This document shows positions 1 to 8,101 of a stretch of 64,000 nt of DNA, in pieces. Below the pieces are notes generated by a model. It was given only the letters and a program-made list of their open reading frames with translations. It made no database searches and was not told the DNA's origin. A program made the position numbers and the translations under genes. Position 1 is the first letter of the stretch. Each line of letters begins with the position of its first letter. The stretch covers positions 682,001-746,000 of the forward strand of contig NZ_CP083809.1 in assembly GCF_020149765.1 (NCBI RefSeq), in the 5' to 3' direction. Source of the stretch: Pantoea agglomerans. GTDB lineage: Bacteria; Pseudomonadota; Gammaproteobacteria; Enterobacterales; Enterobacteriaceae.

Positions 1-139
1 CATTATTCATCAGGCGCGTAATCAGCAGCTGGAAATAGTGCGCCAGCGAATCGCGTTCCGATTCGCCAACCGGCTTGTCACTCTCCGTCGCATACTCATC
101 CGCAACGTCATAATATTTGATCGGTATTTCACTGTTCAT
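1..139 (-). CDS. Unrecognised protein, N-terminal part only
   Basis: A reading frame starts at an ATG at 139-137 (minus strand), preceded by a good GGAG ribosome-binding site, and stays open for 46 codons to the left edge, where it is cut off. The visible protein begins [17 protein letters not shown] and is acidic and hydrophilic, with no signal peptide or membrane segment. It lies 51 bases downstream of, and in the same direction as, the cold-shock-domain gene at 191-667, so the two may be cotranscribed. I do not recognise the family; no function is proposed. Confidence 0.6.
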   Translation of the reverse strand, partial: MNSEIPIKYYDVADEYATESDKPVGESERDSLAHYFQLLITRLMNN

Positions 140-190
140 AAAGCGTCTCCAGGATAATGCCTGTGTAGGTGAAGGGCACGCTGCGCTGTT

Positions 191-667
191 TCAGACGTTA
201 AGCATTTTCGCCGTGGCATCTATGTCGATCTCATCTTCCGAGAAGATCAGCGTGGTGCCCTGGAAAGTGGTGATCGCCAGCTTTTTCACCACGCGCATTT
301 CGCCAGGCTTGATCTCGCTTTTTGGCCTGATGTTATTCAGCAGCGAGCCGACAGAGAGCACGGTGTTCTCTTTATCGATACGGGTATCTGCCGGCACCTC
401 TTCGCTGAAGACCACAAAAGATTTGATCGCGGTAAGCTTGATGCGCTCGCCAGCGATAAAGATATATTTGCTCTCTGGGACCACTTTCACCGCATAGGCT
501 GACAGCCCCTTGCTGTTGGTGGTGGGTTCGAAGGTTACCGCCGCATTCTTTTTGATCAGCTCAGGGTTGGCGACCTTGATCACATGAAAATAGCGGTTGT
601 CGCCGTTTTCATCTTTGATAAATCCAAAACCCTTGTCCTGAAACCAGGTTGTGATCGTTCCGTTCAT
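191..667 (-). CDS. Cold-shock-domain protein with unassigned C-terminal half
   Basis: 158-residue protein. Residues 1-65 are a cold-shock domain: the RNP1-like motif KGFGFI is intact, but the RNP2 region reads RYFHVI in place of the usual VFVHF, so nucleic-acid binding may differ from CspA. The C-terminal 90 residues (from about 68) match no domain I recognise; they alternate short hydrophobic and charged stretches, suggesting beta structure. The ATG at 667 was chosen because the cold-shock domain begins immediately after it and AGGCGG precedes it; the longer upstream frame has no Csp similarity. It sits downstream of the cspA-like gene in the same direction, but a terminator (821-846) separates them. 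Probable RNA or ssDNA binding; cellular role unknown. Confidence 0.8.
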   Translation of the reverse strand: MNGTITTWFQDKGFGFIKDENGDNRYFHVIKVANPELIKKNAAVTFEPTTNSKGLSAYAVKVVPESKYIFIAGERIKLTAIKSFVVFSEEVPADTRIDKENTVLSVGSLLNNIRPKSEIKPGEMRVVKKLAITTFQGTTLIFSEDEIDIDATAKMLNV

Positions 668-820
668 CGCCGTTACCGCCTGTTTAATCGTTAATCTACT
701 CAGTTTTTGCAGCGCGCAGTGTAAAGCACAATGGCTGTGCCGACTACGGCTTTGGGGTAAGTGTGGATGATAAATTTCGCGGCTGCGAGGGGAGAGCGGA
801 CAGCGCTGGGAAAACAGATA

Positions 821-846
821 TAAAAAAACCCGCACGGGGCGGGTTT
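821..846 (-). terminator. Rho-independent terminator of the cspA-like gene
   Basis: An 8-bp stem (826-833 with 839-846, GC-rich core) and five-base loop, followed on the minus strand by a run of seven T. It lies about 80 bases past the cspA-like stop codon. Confidence 0.85.
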
Positions 847-924
847 ATTCATTATCAGCGGCGCTTAGCTGCTCAGGCTTTTGCCTTCATCGCTGTTCCA
901 GGCGTCGCTGATAACGGGCGCGTC

Positions 925-1137
925 TTACAGCGCGGTGACGTTGCCGGCAGCAGGGCCTTTAGCACCATTTTCAATGGTGAAAGAGACTTTCTGGCCTTCG
1001 TCGAGAGTTTTGTAGCTGTCGCTCTGAATTGCAGAGAAGTGTACGAATACATCTTTGCTGCCGTCGTCCGGAGTGATGAAGCCGAAACCTTTGTCAGAGT
1101 TGAACCATTTTACTAAACCAGTCATTTTGTTAGACAT
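925..1137 (-). CDS. CspA-family cold shock protein
   Basis: 70-residue single cold-shock-domain protein, almost identical to E. coli CspA along its whole length. RNP1 (KGFGFI) and RNP2 (VFVHF) motifs are intact, as is the aromatic surface of the five-stranded barrel. Family members bind single-stranded RNA and DNA and melt RNA structure at low temperature in the cytoplasm. The start follows AAGGAAAT. The long upstream leader carries the cspA-type cold box and conserved elements, and the promoter aligns with the E. coli cspA promoter, so cold-inducible expression with leader-controlled stability and translation is likely. It could be the cspA, cspB or cspG orthologue; the locus is not the E. 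coli cspA locus, so no symbol is given. Confidence 0.95.
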   Translation of the reverse strand: MSNKMTGLVKWFNSDKGFGFITPDDGSKDVFVHFSAIQSDSYKTLDEGQKVSFTIENGAKGPAAGNVTAL

Positions 1138-1302
1138 AGATATTTCCTTAATTTATGAGCCACTAAAAGCGGCAGAGATGGCCTGAGAATTACTTATGGG
1201 GCGCTTAGGAGGAGGCTCACGAAGAAGGGTATCTTTGGATAACACTTGAACTGAGGACTGCTTTACTAAAACTGCTTTCATAAGGTCTGTATTCCAAACC
1301 GA
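1138..1302 (-). ncRNA. cspA-type 5' leader (thermosensor)
   Basis: About 165 nt between the predicted transcription start and the start codon. Read on the minus strand it opens with a cold-box-like segment (CGGTTTGGAATACAGACC, compare E. coli CGGTTTGACGTACAGACC) and then follows the E. coli cspA leader closely: GAAAGCAGTT, TAGTAAAGCAG, GTTCAAGTGTTATC, GATACCC. In E. coli this leader refolds with temperature, stabilising the mRNA and exposing the ribosome site in the cold. A 62-codon frame lying across it is incidental. Confidence 0.8.
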
Positions 1303-1309
1303 TGGCGCT

Positions 1310-1338
1310 ATTAAGCCACAGGGAATGCGAACTGGCAA
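1310..1338 (-). promoter_or_regulatory. Promoter of the cspA-like gene
   Basis: On the minus strand: -35 TTGCCA (1338-1333), 17-bp spacer, -10 CTTAAT (1315-1310), with transcription predicted from about 1302. The TGTGGCTTAAT segment matches the extended -10 region of E. coli cspA nearly base for base. Confidence 0.75.
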
Positions 1339-1548
1339 CATTTATATTAATTTATTTTAACCACTTATACACCTGGACGGCTGCATGGATAGCTGCTGCG
1401 GCTCACAATTCCGGCTGAATCAGAGATTCAGGCGTCTCGCTGAGATGGTAGCCAGTTCACAACTCTGGCCTTAGCCAGCCGCGGGTGCCCTGCCTGCGTG
1501 CTAGTCTTGCCGGATGCCGCGCCCCCGTTCCTCTTTATAACAGGTTGT
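1339..1548. other. Intergenic region between divergent csp and sensor-kinase genes
   Basis: No gene seen. It contains a perfect 7-bp inverted repeat with a 3-base spacer (CTGAATC-AGA-GATTCAG, 1415-1431) and an alternating GCCAG / CTGGC / GCCAG set (1451-1478) that could form a hairpin. The sensor-kinase promoter must lie here, but no convincing -35/-10 pair is visible. Confidence 0.5.
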
Positions 1549-3207
1549 ATGAAACGCAGATTGCCTTTCCAGGTAAAACTCTTTCTCTCGCTGGTGCTGT
1601 TTTCCTGCCTGCTGCTGGCGCTGCAGGGCGTTATCCTGTTTCATTTTATCGATCGGCAGCTGCATCACGATCTGGGGCAGCGCGCGCGGGTACAGGCGAG
1701 CGTGATCGCGCTAATGCCCGGCCTGGCGGAAAAGGTGGCGAGCCGCGATATTGCGGGCATCGCCCGGCTGATCCAGCCGCTGCGCGATCAAAGCGACGCC
1801 AGCTATATCGTGATCGGCGACGCGCGCGAGCAGCATCTCTACCATTCTGAATCGCCCGAGCGCATTAATCTGCCGCTGATTGGCGGCGATAATGGCGAGG
1901 TGCTACAGGGGAAAACCATTATTTCGGTGCGTAAGGGCGGTATCGGCGTGTCGCTGCGCAGCAAAGCCCCTGTTTTTGATGCGCACCATCAGGTTATCGG
2001 CATCGTCTCGGTCGGCTATCTCACCTCCTGGATCGCCAATATCAACGTCAGGCTGCTGTGGCAGGCGAGCCTCTACGGGCTGGCGCTGCTGCTGCTGCTG
2101 TTTATCTTTTCATGGGCCTTTAGCCGCAACCTTAAAAAGCAGATGTTCTGGCTGGAGCCGAAAGATATCGTGCTGCTGGTGCTGCAGCAAAAAGCGCTGC
2201 TCGAAGCGATGTATGAAGGGGTCTTTGCCGTCAACGCCGAAAAGCAGCTGATCTTAATCAACCGCGCCGCCAGAGAGCTGCTGGATATCGATCGCAGCGA
2301 GAGTGAGCTGCTGGGCAAGCCGCTGCATGAGGTGGTGCAGATCCCTCCCGGCTTTCTCAGCGAGAGCGGCGGCCAGGAGAAGGGCCGTCAGCACGATAGG
2401 ATCACCGTCCTCAATCAGCGTCAGGTGATCGTCAACCAGGTCGCTATCGATCTTGAACCCGGCGTGCCGGGCGGCTGGGTCTGCAGCTTCCGCGATAAAA
2501 ATGACATCAATACCCTGAGCAGCCAGCTAAGCCAGGTCAAGCGCTACGCGGATAATTTGCGCATTATGCGCCATGAGCAGCTTAACTGGACCGCCACGCT
2601 GGTGGGTCTGCTGCAGATGCAGCGCTATGACGACGCGATGCGCTATATCCAGGCGCAGTCCGCCGGCGCGCAGCAGGTGCTCGATTTCGTCTCGGCGCGC
2701 TTTACGTCGCCGGCGCTGTGCGGGCTGCTGCTGGGCAAATATGTCAGCGCGCGGGAAAAAGGGATCGAGCTGAAGTTTGATCCCGCCTGCCAGCTCGCCC
2801 GCATCCCGGCGACCATTAGCGAAACCGCTCTGATGTCGGTGATCGGCAACGTGCTGGATAACGCGGTAGACGCTACGCTCAAGGTAAAGCGACCCGCTCC
2901 GCCGGTCGAACTCTATATTTCCGATCGCAATCAGGAGCTGTTGATTGAGGTGGCCGATCAGGGCTGCGGCGTGGACGAGCAGCTGAAACCCCGGCTGTTT
3001 GAGCAGGGCGTAACCAGCAAGCCCGCCAGCGACGACGACCCGCTCGGCTCAGAGCACGGCATCGGCCTCTATCTGGCGGCGGGCTATGTTCATCAGGCGG
3101 GCGGCAGCATCGAAATCAACGACAATGCGCCGCAGGGAACCATTTTCACGATTTTTATTCCGTTCCCGCCCGCTGTTTCGACAGGACTTTCTCATGAACA
3201 ACGCTAA
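1549..3207 (+). CDS. CitA/DcuS-family sensor histidine kinase
   Basis: 552-residue inner-membrane kinase. Order: transmembrane helix (about 8-33), periplasmic sensor domain (about 34-168), second helix (about 169-192), cytoplasmic PAS-like domain (about 220-320), then a short dimerisation segment with phosphoacceptor H342 in RHEQLN, equivalent to the HEFMN of DcuS/CitA. The ATPase part has an N box (NVLDNAVDA, near 434), G1 (DQGCG) and G2 (GSEHGIGL). CitA/DcuS kinases sense di- and tricarboxylates in the periplasm. The start at 1549 puts a normal membrane helix at the N terminus; the upstream extension is not conserved-looking. It overlaps the response regulator by 14 bases, so the two are translationally linked. 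The ligand is unknown; the adjacent importer suggests its substrate. Confidence 0.9.
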   Translation: MKRRLPFQVKLFLSLVLFSCLLLALQGVILFHFIDRQLHHDLGQRARVQASVIALMPGLAEKVASRDIAGIARLIQPLRDQSDASYIVIGDAREQHLYHSESPERINLPLIGGDNGEVLQGKTIISVRKGGIGVSLRSKAPVFDAHHQVIGIVSVGYLTSWIANINVRLLWQASLYGLALLLLLFIFSWAFSRNLKKQMFWLEPKDIVLLVLQQKALLEAMYEGVFAVNAEKQLILINRAARELLDIDRSESELLGKPLHEVVQIPPGFLSESGGQEKGRQHDRITVLNQRQVIVNQVAIDLEPGVPGGWVCSFRDKNDINTLSSQLSQVKRYADNLRIMRHEQLNWTATLVGLLQMQRYDDAMRYIQAQSAGAQQVLDFVSARFTSPALCGLLLGKYVSAREKGIELKFDPACQLARIPATISETALMSVIGNVLDNAVDATLKVKRPAPPVELYISDRNQELLIEVADQGCGVDEQLKPRLFEQGVTSKPASDDDPLGSEHGIGLYLAAGYVHQAGGSIEINDNAPQGTIFTIFIPFPPAVSTGLSHEQR

Positions 3208-3895
3208 GCCGCTCGAGGTGGTGATTGTGGAAGATGAGCCGCATCTCGCCGATTTGCATCGCGAATTTATCGAGCAGCATTTTCATCTGCGCGTGGTGGG
3301 GATTGCCGCCACGCTGGAGCAGGCGCGCCAGCTGATCGAACAGCATCAGCCGCGGCTGGTGCTGCTGGATAACTACCTGCCGGACGGGCAGGGCGTTACG
3401 CTGATCGACGATCCACTGCTGAAGCGTTTTGACTGCTCCGTGATCTTTATTACCGCCGCCAGCGACATGCAGACCTGTAGCCACGCGATGCGCAGCGGCG
3501 CGCTGGACTATCTGCTCAAGCCGGTTTTTTTTCATCGCCTGCGCGCCTCGCTGGAGCGGTTTATGCTGCTGGTGCAGACGATGCGCCAGATGACCAATGT
3601 GGATCAGCACGCGCTGGACAAGCTGTTCAATTTGCCAGCCAGCGACGCGCCGCCCGCGCCCTCGACCAAAGGCATCGAGTCCCTGACCCTGACGCGGGTT
3701 AAACGCTTTTTTAGCGATGCGCCCGATTGCAGCTGGTCGGTGGAGCAGGTGGTAGAGAGCGTCGGCATCAGTAAAACCACCGGCCGTCGTTATCTGGAGT
3801 ACTGCGTGGAGATCGGCTTTATCGGCGTCGAGATGCAGTACGGCAATATTGGTCATCCCCGGCGGCTCTACCGCAAAATAAGCGGGCTGAAATAG
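3194..3895 (+). CDS. CitB/DcuR-family response regulator
   Basis: 233 residues. The N-terminal receiver domain has the acidic pair D14/E15 region (VEDEP), phosphoacceptor D59 (LLDNYLPDG), T88 and K109 (LLKPV). A linker is followed by a C-terminal helix-turn-helix of the CitB/DcuR type (about 185-205, SVEQVVESVGISKTTGRRYL). Such regulators activate transport and catabolic genes when phosphorylated by the cognate kinase. The start at 3194 overlaps the kinase gene by 14 bases and is preceded by ACAGGA. The importer operon begins 176 bases downstream in the same direction and is the obvious target; candidate operator elements lie in between (3977-4049). Confidence 0.9.
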   Translation: MNNAKPLEVVIVEDEPHLADLHREFIEQHFHLRVVGIAATLEQARQLIEQHQPRLVLLDNYLPDGQGVTLIDDPLLKRFDCSVIFITAASDMQTCSHAMRSGALDYLLKPVFFHRLRASLERFMLLVQTMRQMTNVDQHALDKLFNLPASDAPPAPSTKGIESLTLTRVKRFFSDAPDCSWSVEQVVESVGISKTTGRRYLEYCVEIGFIGVEMQYGNIGHPRRLYRKISGLK

Positions 3896-3976
3896 TGTGA
3901 TCGCGCGCAATAGAGGCGGGCGATGCCGGCGTGGTTTTAATGGTGTTAATTGCCGAAAAAACGCCAATAATCACAC

Positions 3977-4049
3977 TTCGCGAAGATAACGTTCGGACAC
4001 CTCTTGCCTGGCTAACACGTTCGGCTATGTTGACCCTTAGTTCCTAAGG
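3977..4049 (+). promoter_or_regulatory. Candidate operator region of the ABC importer
   Basis: Three elements lie just ahead of the binding-protein gene: a perfect 10-bp palindrome CTTCGCGAAG (3977-3986), a direct repeat of ACGTTCGG at 3989-3996 and 4017-4024 (28-bp period), and an inverted repeat CCTTAG-TTC-CTAAGG (4035-4049). A possible -35 TTGACC sits at 4030-4035 but no good -10 follows, which would fit an activator-dependent promoter. Binding by the neighbouring regulator is inference. Confidence 0.4.
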
Positions 4050-4071
4050 TGTAACTAAAAGGTTAAATATA

Positions 4072-5160
4072 ATGTCGAACAAATATCCTCTTACTCTGGT
4101 TGCCGCTACCGTATTTATCTCCTGCTCCGCCTTCTCCGCGCTGCCCCAGGGCTATCCGGCGGACTATCAGGGCGTTATCGACGCCGCGACCAAAGAAGGC
4201 AAGGTCGTGGTCTATTCCACCACCGATGTCAAAGCCGCCGGGCCGCTGATCAAAGGCTTTGAAGCGACCTATCCTGGCATTAAGGTTGAATATAACGATA
4301 TGAACAGCACCGAGCTGTACAACCGTTTTATCAGCGAACAGGCCTCCGGCGGCACCAGCGGCGATGTGGTCTGGAGCTCCTCGATGGACACCGGCCTGAA
4401 GCTGGCCACCGACTACGCGCAGGAGTATCAGTCGCCCGAACTCGGCCAGCTGCCGAAGTGGGCGGTCTGGAAAAACCGCGCCTACGGCACCACCTACGAG
4501 CCGGTGGTGATCATCTATAACAAACGGCTGATCCCGGCTGGCGACGTGCCCGATTCCCACGCCGCGCTGGCGAAGCTGATCGCCAGCCAGACCGATAAAT
4601 TCAAGAGCAAAGTGACCACCTATGATATTGAGAAATCGGGGTTAGGTTTTATGCTCTCGGTACAGGATTTCAAAGCCGATCCCAACTATTTCAAAACGCT
4701 GGCGGATGTGGCGAAAGGCGGCCTGGCGGTGCAGTCCTCTACCGGCACCATGATGGAGCGGGTCTCTTCCGGCGAAAACCTGATCGGCTTTAATATTCTC
4801 GGCTCCTACGCGGAAGCGCGCGCCAAAACCGATCCATCGCTGGGCATCTCCTATCCGAAGGACTACATGCTGGTGCTGTCGCGCGTCTCCTTTATCAGCC
4901 AGCAGGCGCAGAACAGCCATGCGGCGAAGCTGTGGCTCGATTACGTCCTCTCTGAAAAAGGGCAAACCATTCTGGCTAACCAGGCTGATATCCCCTCGCT
5001 GCGTAACGATATCGAAGGCAAAAACGATATCGACGGCCTGACCAAAATGTCAGGTAACGCGCTGAAGCCTATCCCGGTAGACGAAAGCCTGCTGGAGTAC
5101 CTGCAGCCGAAAAAACGTCTGGATTACATCAAACAGTGGCGCACAGCCGCCGGTAAATAA
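4072..5160 (+). CDS. Periplasmic substrate-binding protein, Fe(3+)/AfuA-type ABC importer
   Basis: 362 residues with a signal peptide (hydrophobic stretch 8-19, likely cleavage after FSA at 23). The mature part fits the class II periplasmic binding-protein fold of the iron/AfuA/PhnS cluster: an opening segment DAATKEGKVVVYSTT, the hinge region GDVVWSSS, and C-terminal SHAAKLWLDYVLSEKGQ. Members bind ferric iron, sugar phosphates, aminoethylphosphonate or other anions, so the ligand cannot be assigned from family alone. I do not see the paired C-terminal tyrosines typical of ferric-binding FbpA. It is the first gene of the importer operon, 71 bases before the permease, and starts after AAAAGG. 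Context with a CitAB-like pair favours a carboxylate or metal-carboxylate ligand. Confidence 0.85.
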   Translation: MSNKYPLTLVAATVFISCSAFSALPQGYPADYQGVIDAATKEGKVVVYSTTDVKAAGPLIKGFEATYPGIKVEYNDMNSTELYNRFISEQASGGTSGDVVWSSSMDTGLKLATDYAQEYQSPELGQLPKWAVWKNRAYGTTYEPVVIIYNKRLIPAGDVPDSHAALAKLIASQTDKFKSKVTTYDIEKSGLGFMLSVQDFKADPNYFKTLADVAKGGLAVQSSTGTMMERVSSGENLIGFNILGSYAEARAKTDPSLGISYPKDYMLVLSRVSFISQQAQNSHAAKLWLDYVLSEKGQTILANQADIPSLRNDIEGKNDIDGLTKMSGNALKPIPVDESLLEYLQPKKRLDYIKQWRTAAGK

Positions 5161-5231
5161 CGGCAGTACGGAAGCGCGGCCCGCTGCGTCGCGCTTCTCT
5201 TTCCTAAGGTTTCGCCATTCAGGATCTCAAT

Positions 5232-7001
5232 ATGAATGCATTGCGCAGAAAGTGGCAGAGTTTGCCGCGCGGCGTCGTGGTGCTGTTAACCGCGCTGGTT
5301 ATCTACGTTCCGCTGTCGTTTATCGTTATCCAGAGTTTTTTATCCGCCCCCTTTTTTGTGCCGTCAAAAGCGTGGAGCCTGGAAGCATTTGAATTTATTT
5401 TTACCGATCCCGACTTCTATAAAGCGCTGAAAAGCGGCTTTATTCTCGCCTTTGGGCTGGTGATTATCGCTATTCCGCTGGGCGGCATTCTGGCGTTTCT
5501 GATGGTGCGTACCGACCTGCCGGGCAGACGTATTATCGAGCCGCTGATCCTGGTGCCGATCTTTGTCTCGCCGATGGTGCTGGGCTTCGGCTATGTGGTG
5601 GCTGCCGGGCCGGTCGGCTTCTTCTCGCTGTGGGCGCAGTCTCTGCTGGGCTTTGTGCCGTGGAATATCTACGACATGTCGAGCATCGTGGTGATTGCCG
5701 GGCTGACGCACGTTCCCCACGCCTATCTCTATATCTCCTCAGCGCTGCGCAGCGTGGGATCGGATGTAGAGGAGGCGGCGCGCATCGCCGGCGCCTCGCC
5801 GCTGCAGGTGATGACGGCGGTGAGCCTGCCGATGGTGCGCCCCTCTATCCTCTATGCCGTGGTGCTGCTGTTTTTCCTCGGGCTGGAGGTGTTCGGCTTA
5901 ATGCTGGTGCTGGGCGATCCCGAAGGCAACATGGTGCTGGCGACCTATCTCTATCAGCTGACCAACAAGCTCGGCACTCCCTCCTATCACCTGATGGCTG
6001 CGGTGGCGGTGGTGCTGATCTGCATCACCATTCCGCTGGTGATGCTGCAGCGCCGCCTGATGCGCACCGCCAACCGCTTCGTGACCCTTAAGGGCAAAGC
6101 ATCCCAGGCGCGCGCGCTGCCGCTGGGGAAATGGCGCTGGGTGGCGGGCGCGGTGGTGGCGTTCTGGCTGACGGTAACCATCGGCGTGCCGCTGCTGGGC
6201 GTGGTGCTGCGCGCCTTTATCTCTAACTGGGGCGTCGGCGTCTCGCTGTGGGACGAGCTGTCGATTAAAACCTTCCAGACCATCTGGGCGCAGCCGAACC
6301 TGCTGCGCGCCATCGTCAACTCAATGGCAATTGGCGTTATCGGCGGCGCGCTGGCGGTGGGATGCTACCTGTTTATCGGCATCGCCATGCACCGCAAGCC
6401 CGACAATACCACGCGCTTTCTCGACTACAGCGTGCTGGTGCCGCGCGCGGTGCCGGGACTGCTGGCGGGTCTGGCCTTTCTCTGGGTCTTTTTGTTCCTG
6501 CCGCTGTGGCTGGACAACTCGCTTAAATCGGGCTGGCTTTCCGATTTCGCCTGGTCGCAGTGGCTGCGCGATAACCTGATCGTCTGGCTGCGCTCGCTGC
6601 GCAGCACCATCTTCAGCGTCTGGCTGGCCTACACGGTGGTATGGATGGCCTATGGCCTGCGGCTCATCTCCTCAACCTTGCTGCAGGTTGGCCCGGAACT
6701 GGAAGAGGCGGCGCGCAGCACCGGCGCCACGCGCGGACAAATTACGCGCCACGTCACCATCCCGCTCTCGCGCTACGGCCTGATCGGCTCCTGGCTGCTG
6801 ATGTTCCTGATTTTCGAACGCGAATACTCCACCGGCGTTTATCTGCTTTCCCCCGGCACGGAAACCATCGGCTCGATGCTGGTTTCCCTGTGGGCCGCAG
6901 GCGCGATCGATATTGTCGCCGCGCTCTCGTTTATTAACATCCTGCTGGTGGTGGTGGGTCTGGGTATCGCCCTGCGATTTGGAGTGAAATTACATGATTG
7001 A
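5232..7001 (+). CDS. ABC importer permease, fused double domain (FbpB/AfuB type)
   Basis: 589-residue inner-membrane protein made of two fused BPD-type permease halves, the usual FbpB/AfuB arrangement of about twelve membrane helices. Each half has an EAA coupling loop: EEAARIAGASPLQVMTAVSLP near residue 179 and EEAARSTGATRGQITRHVTIP near 490, which contact the ATPase dimer. The gene overlaps the ATPase gene by 8 bases, showing coupled translation, and follows the binding-protein gene by 71 bases. It forms the membrane channel of the importer. Confidence 0.92.
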   Translation: MNALRRKWQSLPRGVVVLLTALVIYVPLSFIVIQSFLSAPFFVPSKAWSLEAFEFIFTDPDFYKALKSGFILAFGLVIIAIPLGGILAFLMVRTDLPGRRIIEPLILVPIFVSPMVLGFGYVVAAGPVGFFSLWAQSLLGFVPWNIYDMSSIVVIAGLTHVPHAYLYISSALRSVGSDVEEAARIAGASPLQVMTAVSLPMVRPSILYAVVLLFFLGLEVFGLMLVLGDPEGNMVLATYLYQLTNKLGTPSYHLMAAVAVVLICITIPLVMLQRRLMRTANRFVTLKGKASQARALPLGKWRWVAGAVVAFWLTVTIGVPLLGVVLRAFISNWGVGVSLWDELSIKTFQTIWAQPNLLRAIVNSMAIGVIGGALAVGCYLFIGIAMHRKPDNTTRFLDYSVLVPRAVPGLLAGLAFLWVFLFLPLWLDNSLKSGWLSDFAWSQWLRDNLIVWLRSLRSTIFSVWLAYTVVWMAYGLRLISSTLLQVGPELEEAARSTGATRGQITRHVTIPLSRYGLIGSWLLMFLIFEREYSTGVYLLSPGTETIGSMLVSLWAAGAIDIVAALSFINILLVVVGLGIALRFGVKLHD

Positions 7002-8064
7002 ATTATCAGTAGAAAACCTGCATTTAACCTATGGCGACAACCCGGTTTTAAAAGGGGTCTCCATGAATTTGCAGCGCGGCGAAGTGGTCTCACTGCTTGG
7101 GCCGTCCGGCAGCGGTAAAACCACGCTGCTGCGCGCCGTTGCCGGGCTGGAAAAGCCGACGCAGGGCAGTATCGTTATTGGCAAAAATCAGGTGTATGCC
7201 GGGACGCCGCGCAGTGAGATCCCGGCGGAAGAGCGCAACCTCGGGCTGGTGTTTCAGTCCTACGCGCTCTGGCCGCATAAAACGGTGTTCGAAAATGTGG
7301 CCTACCCGCTGAAGCTGCGTAAGGTCGCTTCCGCGGAGATTAATCAGCGGGTGCAGGACGTACTTACCCAGCTGGGGCTGGGCCATCTGGGCAAGCGCCA
7401 TCCGCATCAGCTCTCGGGCGGACAGCAGCAGCGCGTTGCCATTGGCCGCGCGCTGGTTTACAACCCGCCGGTGATCCTGCTGGATGAGCCGCTGTCGAAC
7501 CTCGACGCCAAGCTGCGGGAAGAGGCGCGCGTTTTCCTGCGTGAGCTGATCATCAAGCTGGGCCTGTCGGCGCTGATGGTGACCCACGACCAGAACGAGG
7601 CGATGGCGATTTCCGACCGCATCCTGCTGCTGAATAACGGCAAGATCGAGCAGCAGGGCACGCCGCAGGAGATGTACGGCGCGCCCAAAACCCTGTTTAC
7701 CGCCGAGTTTATGGGCAGCAACAACCGGCTGAACGGAACCGTCGCCGAGCTGCGTGACGGTAAAGCGCGCATTACGGGCAAAGGCTGGAGCCTGTGGGGC
7801 AGAGCGGGAGAGGGGGTGCAGCAGGGCCAGGAGGCGACGGCGGTGATCCGCGTAGAGCGCGTAAGGCTGGTTGACGGGCCGGGCGAGAATCAGCTGGCGC
7901 TGCCGCTGGTTACCAGCATGTATCTCGGCGATCGCTGGGAGTATCTGTTCCGCACCGCGGGGGACGATTTTGCTATTCGCGCCTACGGCAATGAGGTGCG
8001 CGATCCGCAGCATTGCCATCTGGCGCTGCCTGAAAACCATCTGTGGATCTTTCCAAAGGCGTAA
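6994..8064 (+). CDS. ABC importer ATPase (FbpC/AfuC type)
   Basis: 356-residue ATPase. Walker A GPSGSGKTT (near 38), Q loop VFQSY, signature LSGGQQQR, Walker B ILLDEP, D loop SNLD and switch H in VTHDQ are all intact. A C-terminal TOBE-like regulatory domain follows (about 245-356). The QSYALWPHKTVFENVAYPL segment is typical of the iron/polyamine/2-aminoethylphosphonate ATPase cluster. It energises the importer on the cytoplasmic face and ends the operon just before a strong hairpin terminator. Confidence 0.93.
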   Translation: MIELSVENLHLTYGDNPVLKGVSMNLQRGEVVSLLGPSGSGKTTLLRAVAGLEKPTQGSIVIGKNQVYAGTPRSEIPAEERNLGLVFQSYALWPHKTVFENVAYPLKLRKVASAEINQRVQDVLTQLGLGHLGKRHPHQLSGGQQQRVAIGRALVYNPPVILLDEPLSNLDAKLREEARVFLRELIIKLGLSALMVTHDQNEAMAISDRILLLNNGKIEQQGTPQEMYGAPKTLFTAEFMGSNNRLNGTVAELRDGKARITGKGWSLWGRAGEGVQQGQEATAVIRVERVRLVDGPGENQLALPLVTSMYLGDRWEYLFRTAGDDFAIRAYGNEVRDPQHCHLALPENHLWIFPKA

Positions 8065-8068
8065 CGCT

Positions 8069-8099
8069 GAGGGCGGCCTGCGCCGCCCTCGTTGTTTTC
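8069..8099. terminator. Bidirectional terminator between importer operon and hemW
   Basis: A perfect 9-bp GC-rich stem (8069-8077 with 8082-8090) with loop CTGC and the T-rich tail GTTGTTTT on the plus strand. It lies between the convergent ends of the ATPase gene (8064) and hemW (8102). Confidence 0.85.
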
Positions 8100-8101
8100 A
8101 C

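Noticed and set aside
1153-1341. A 62-codon frame upstream of the cspA-like gene
   Set aside because: It lies on the conserved cspA leader and promoter, which explain the sequence better.
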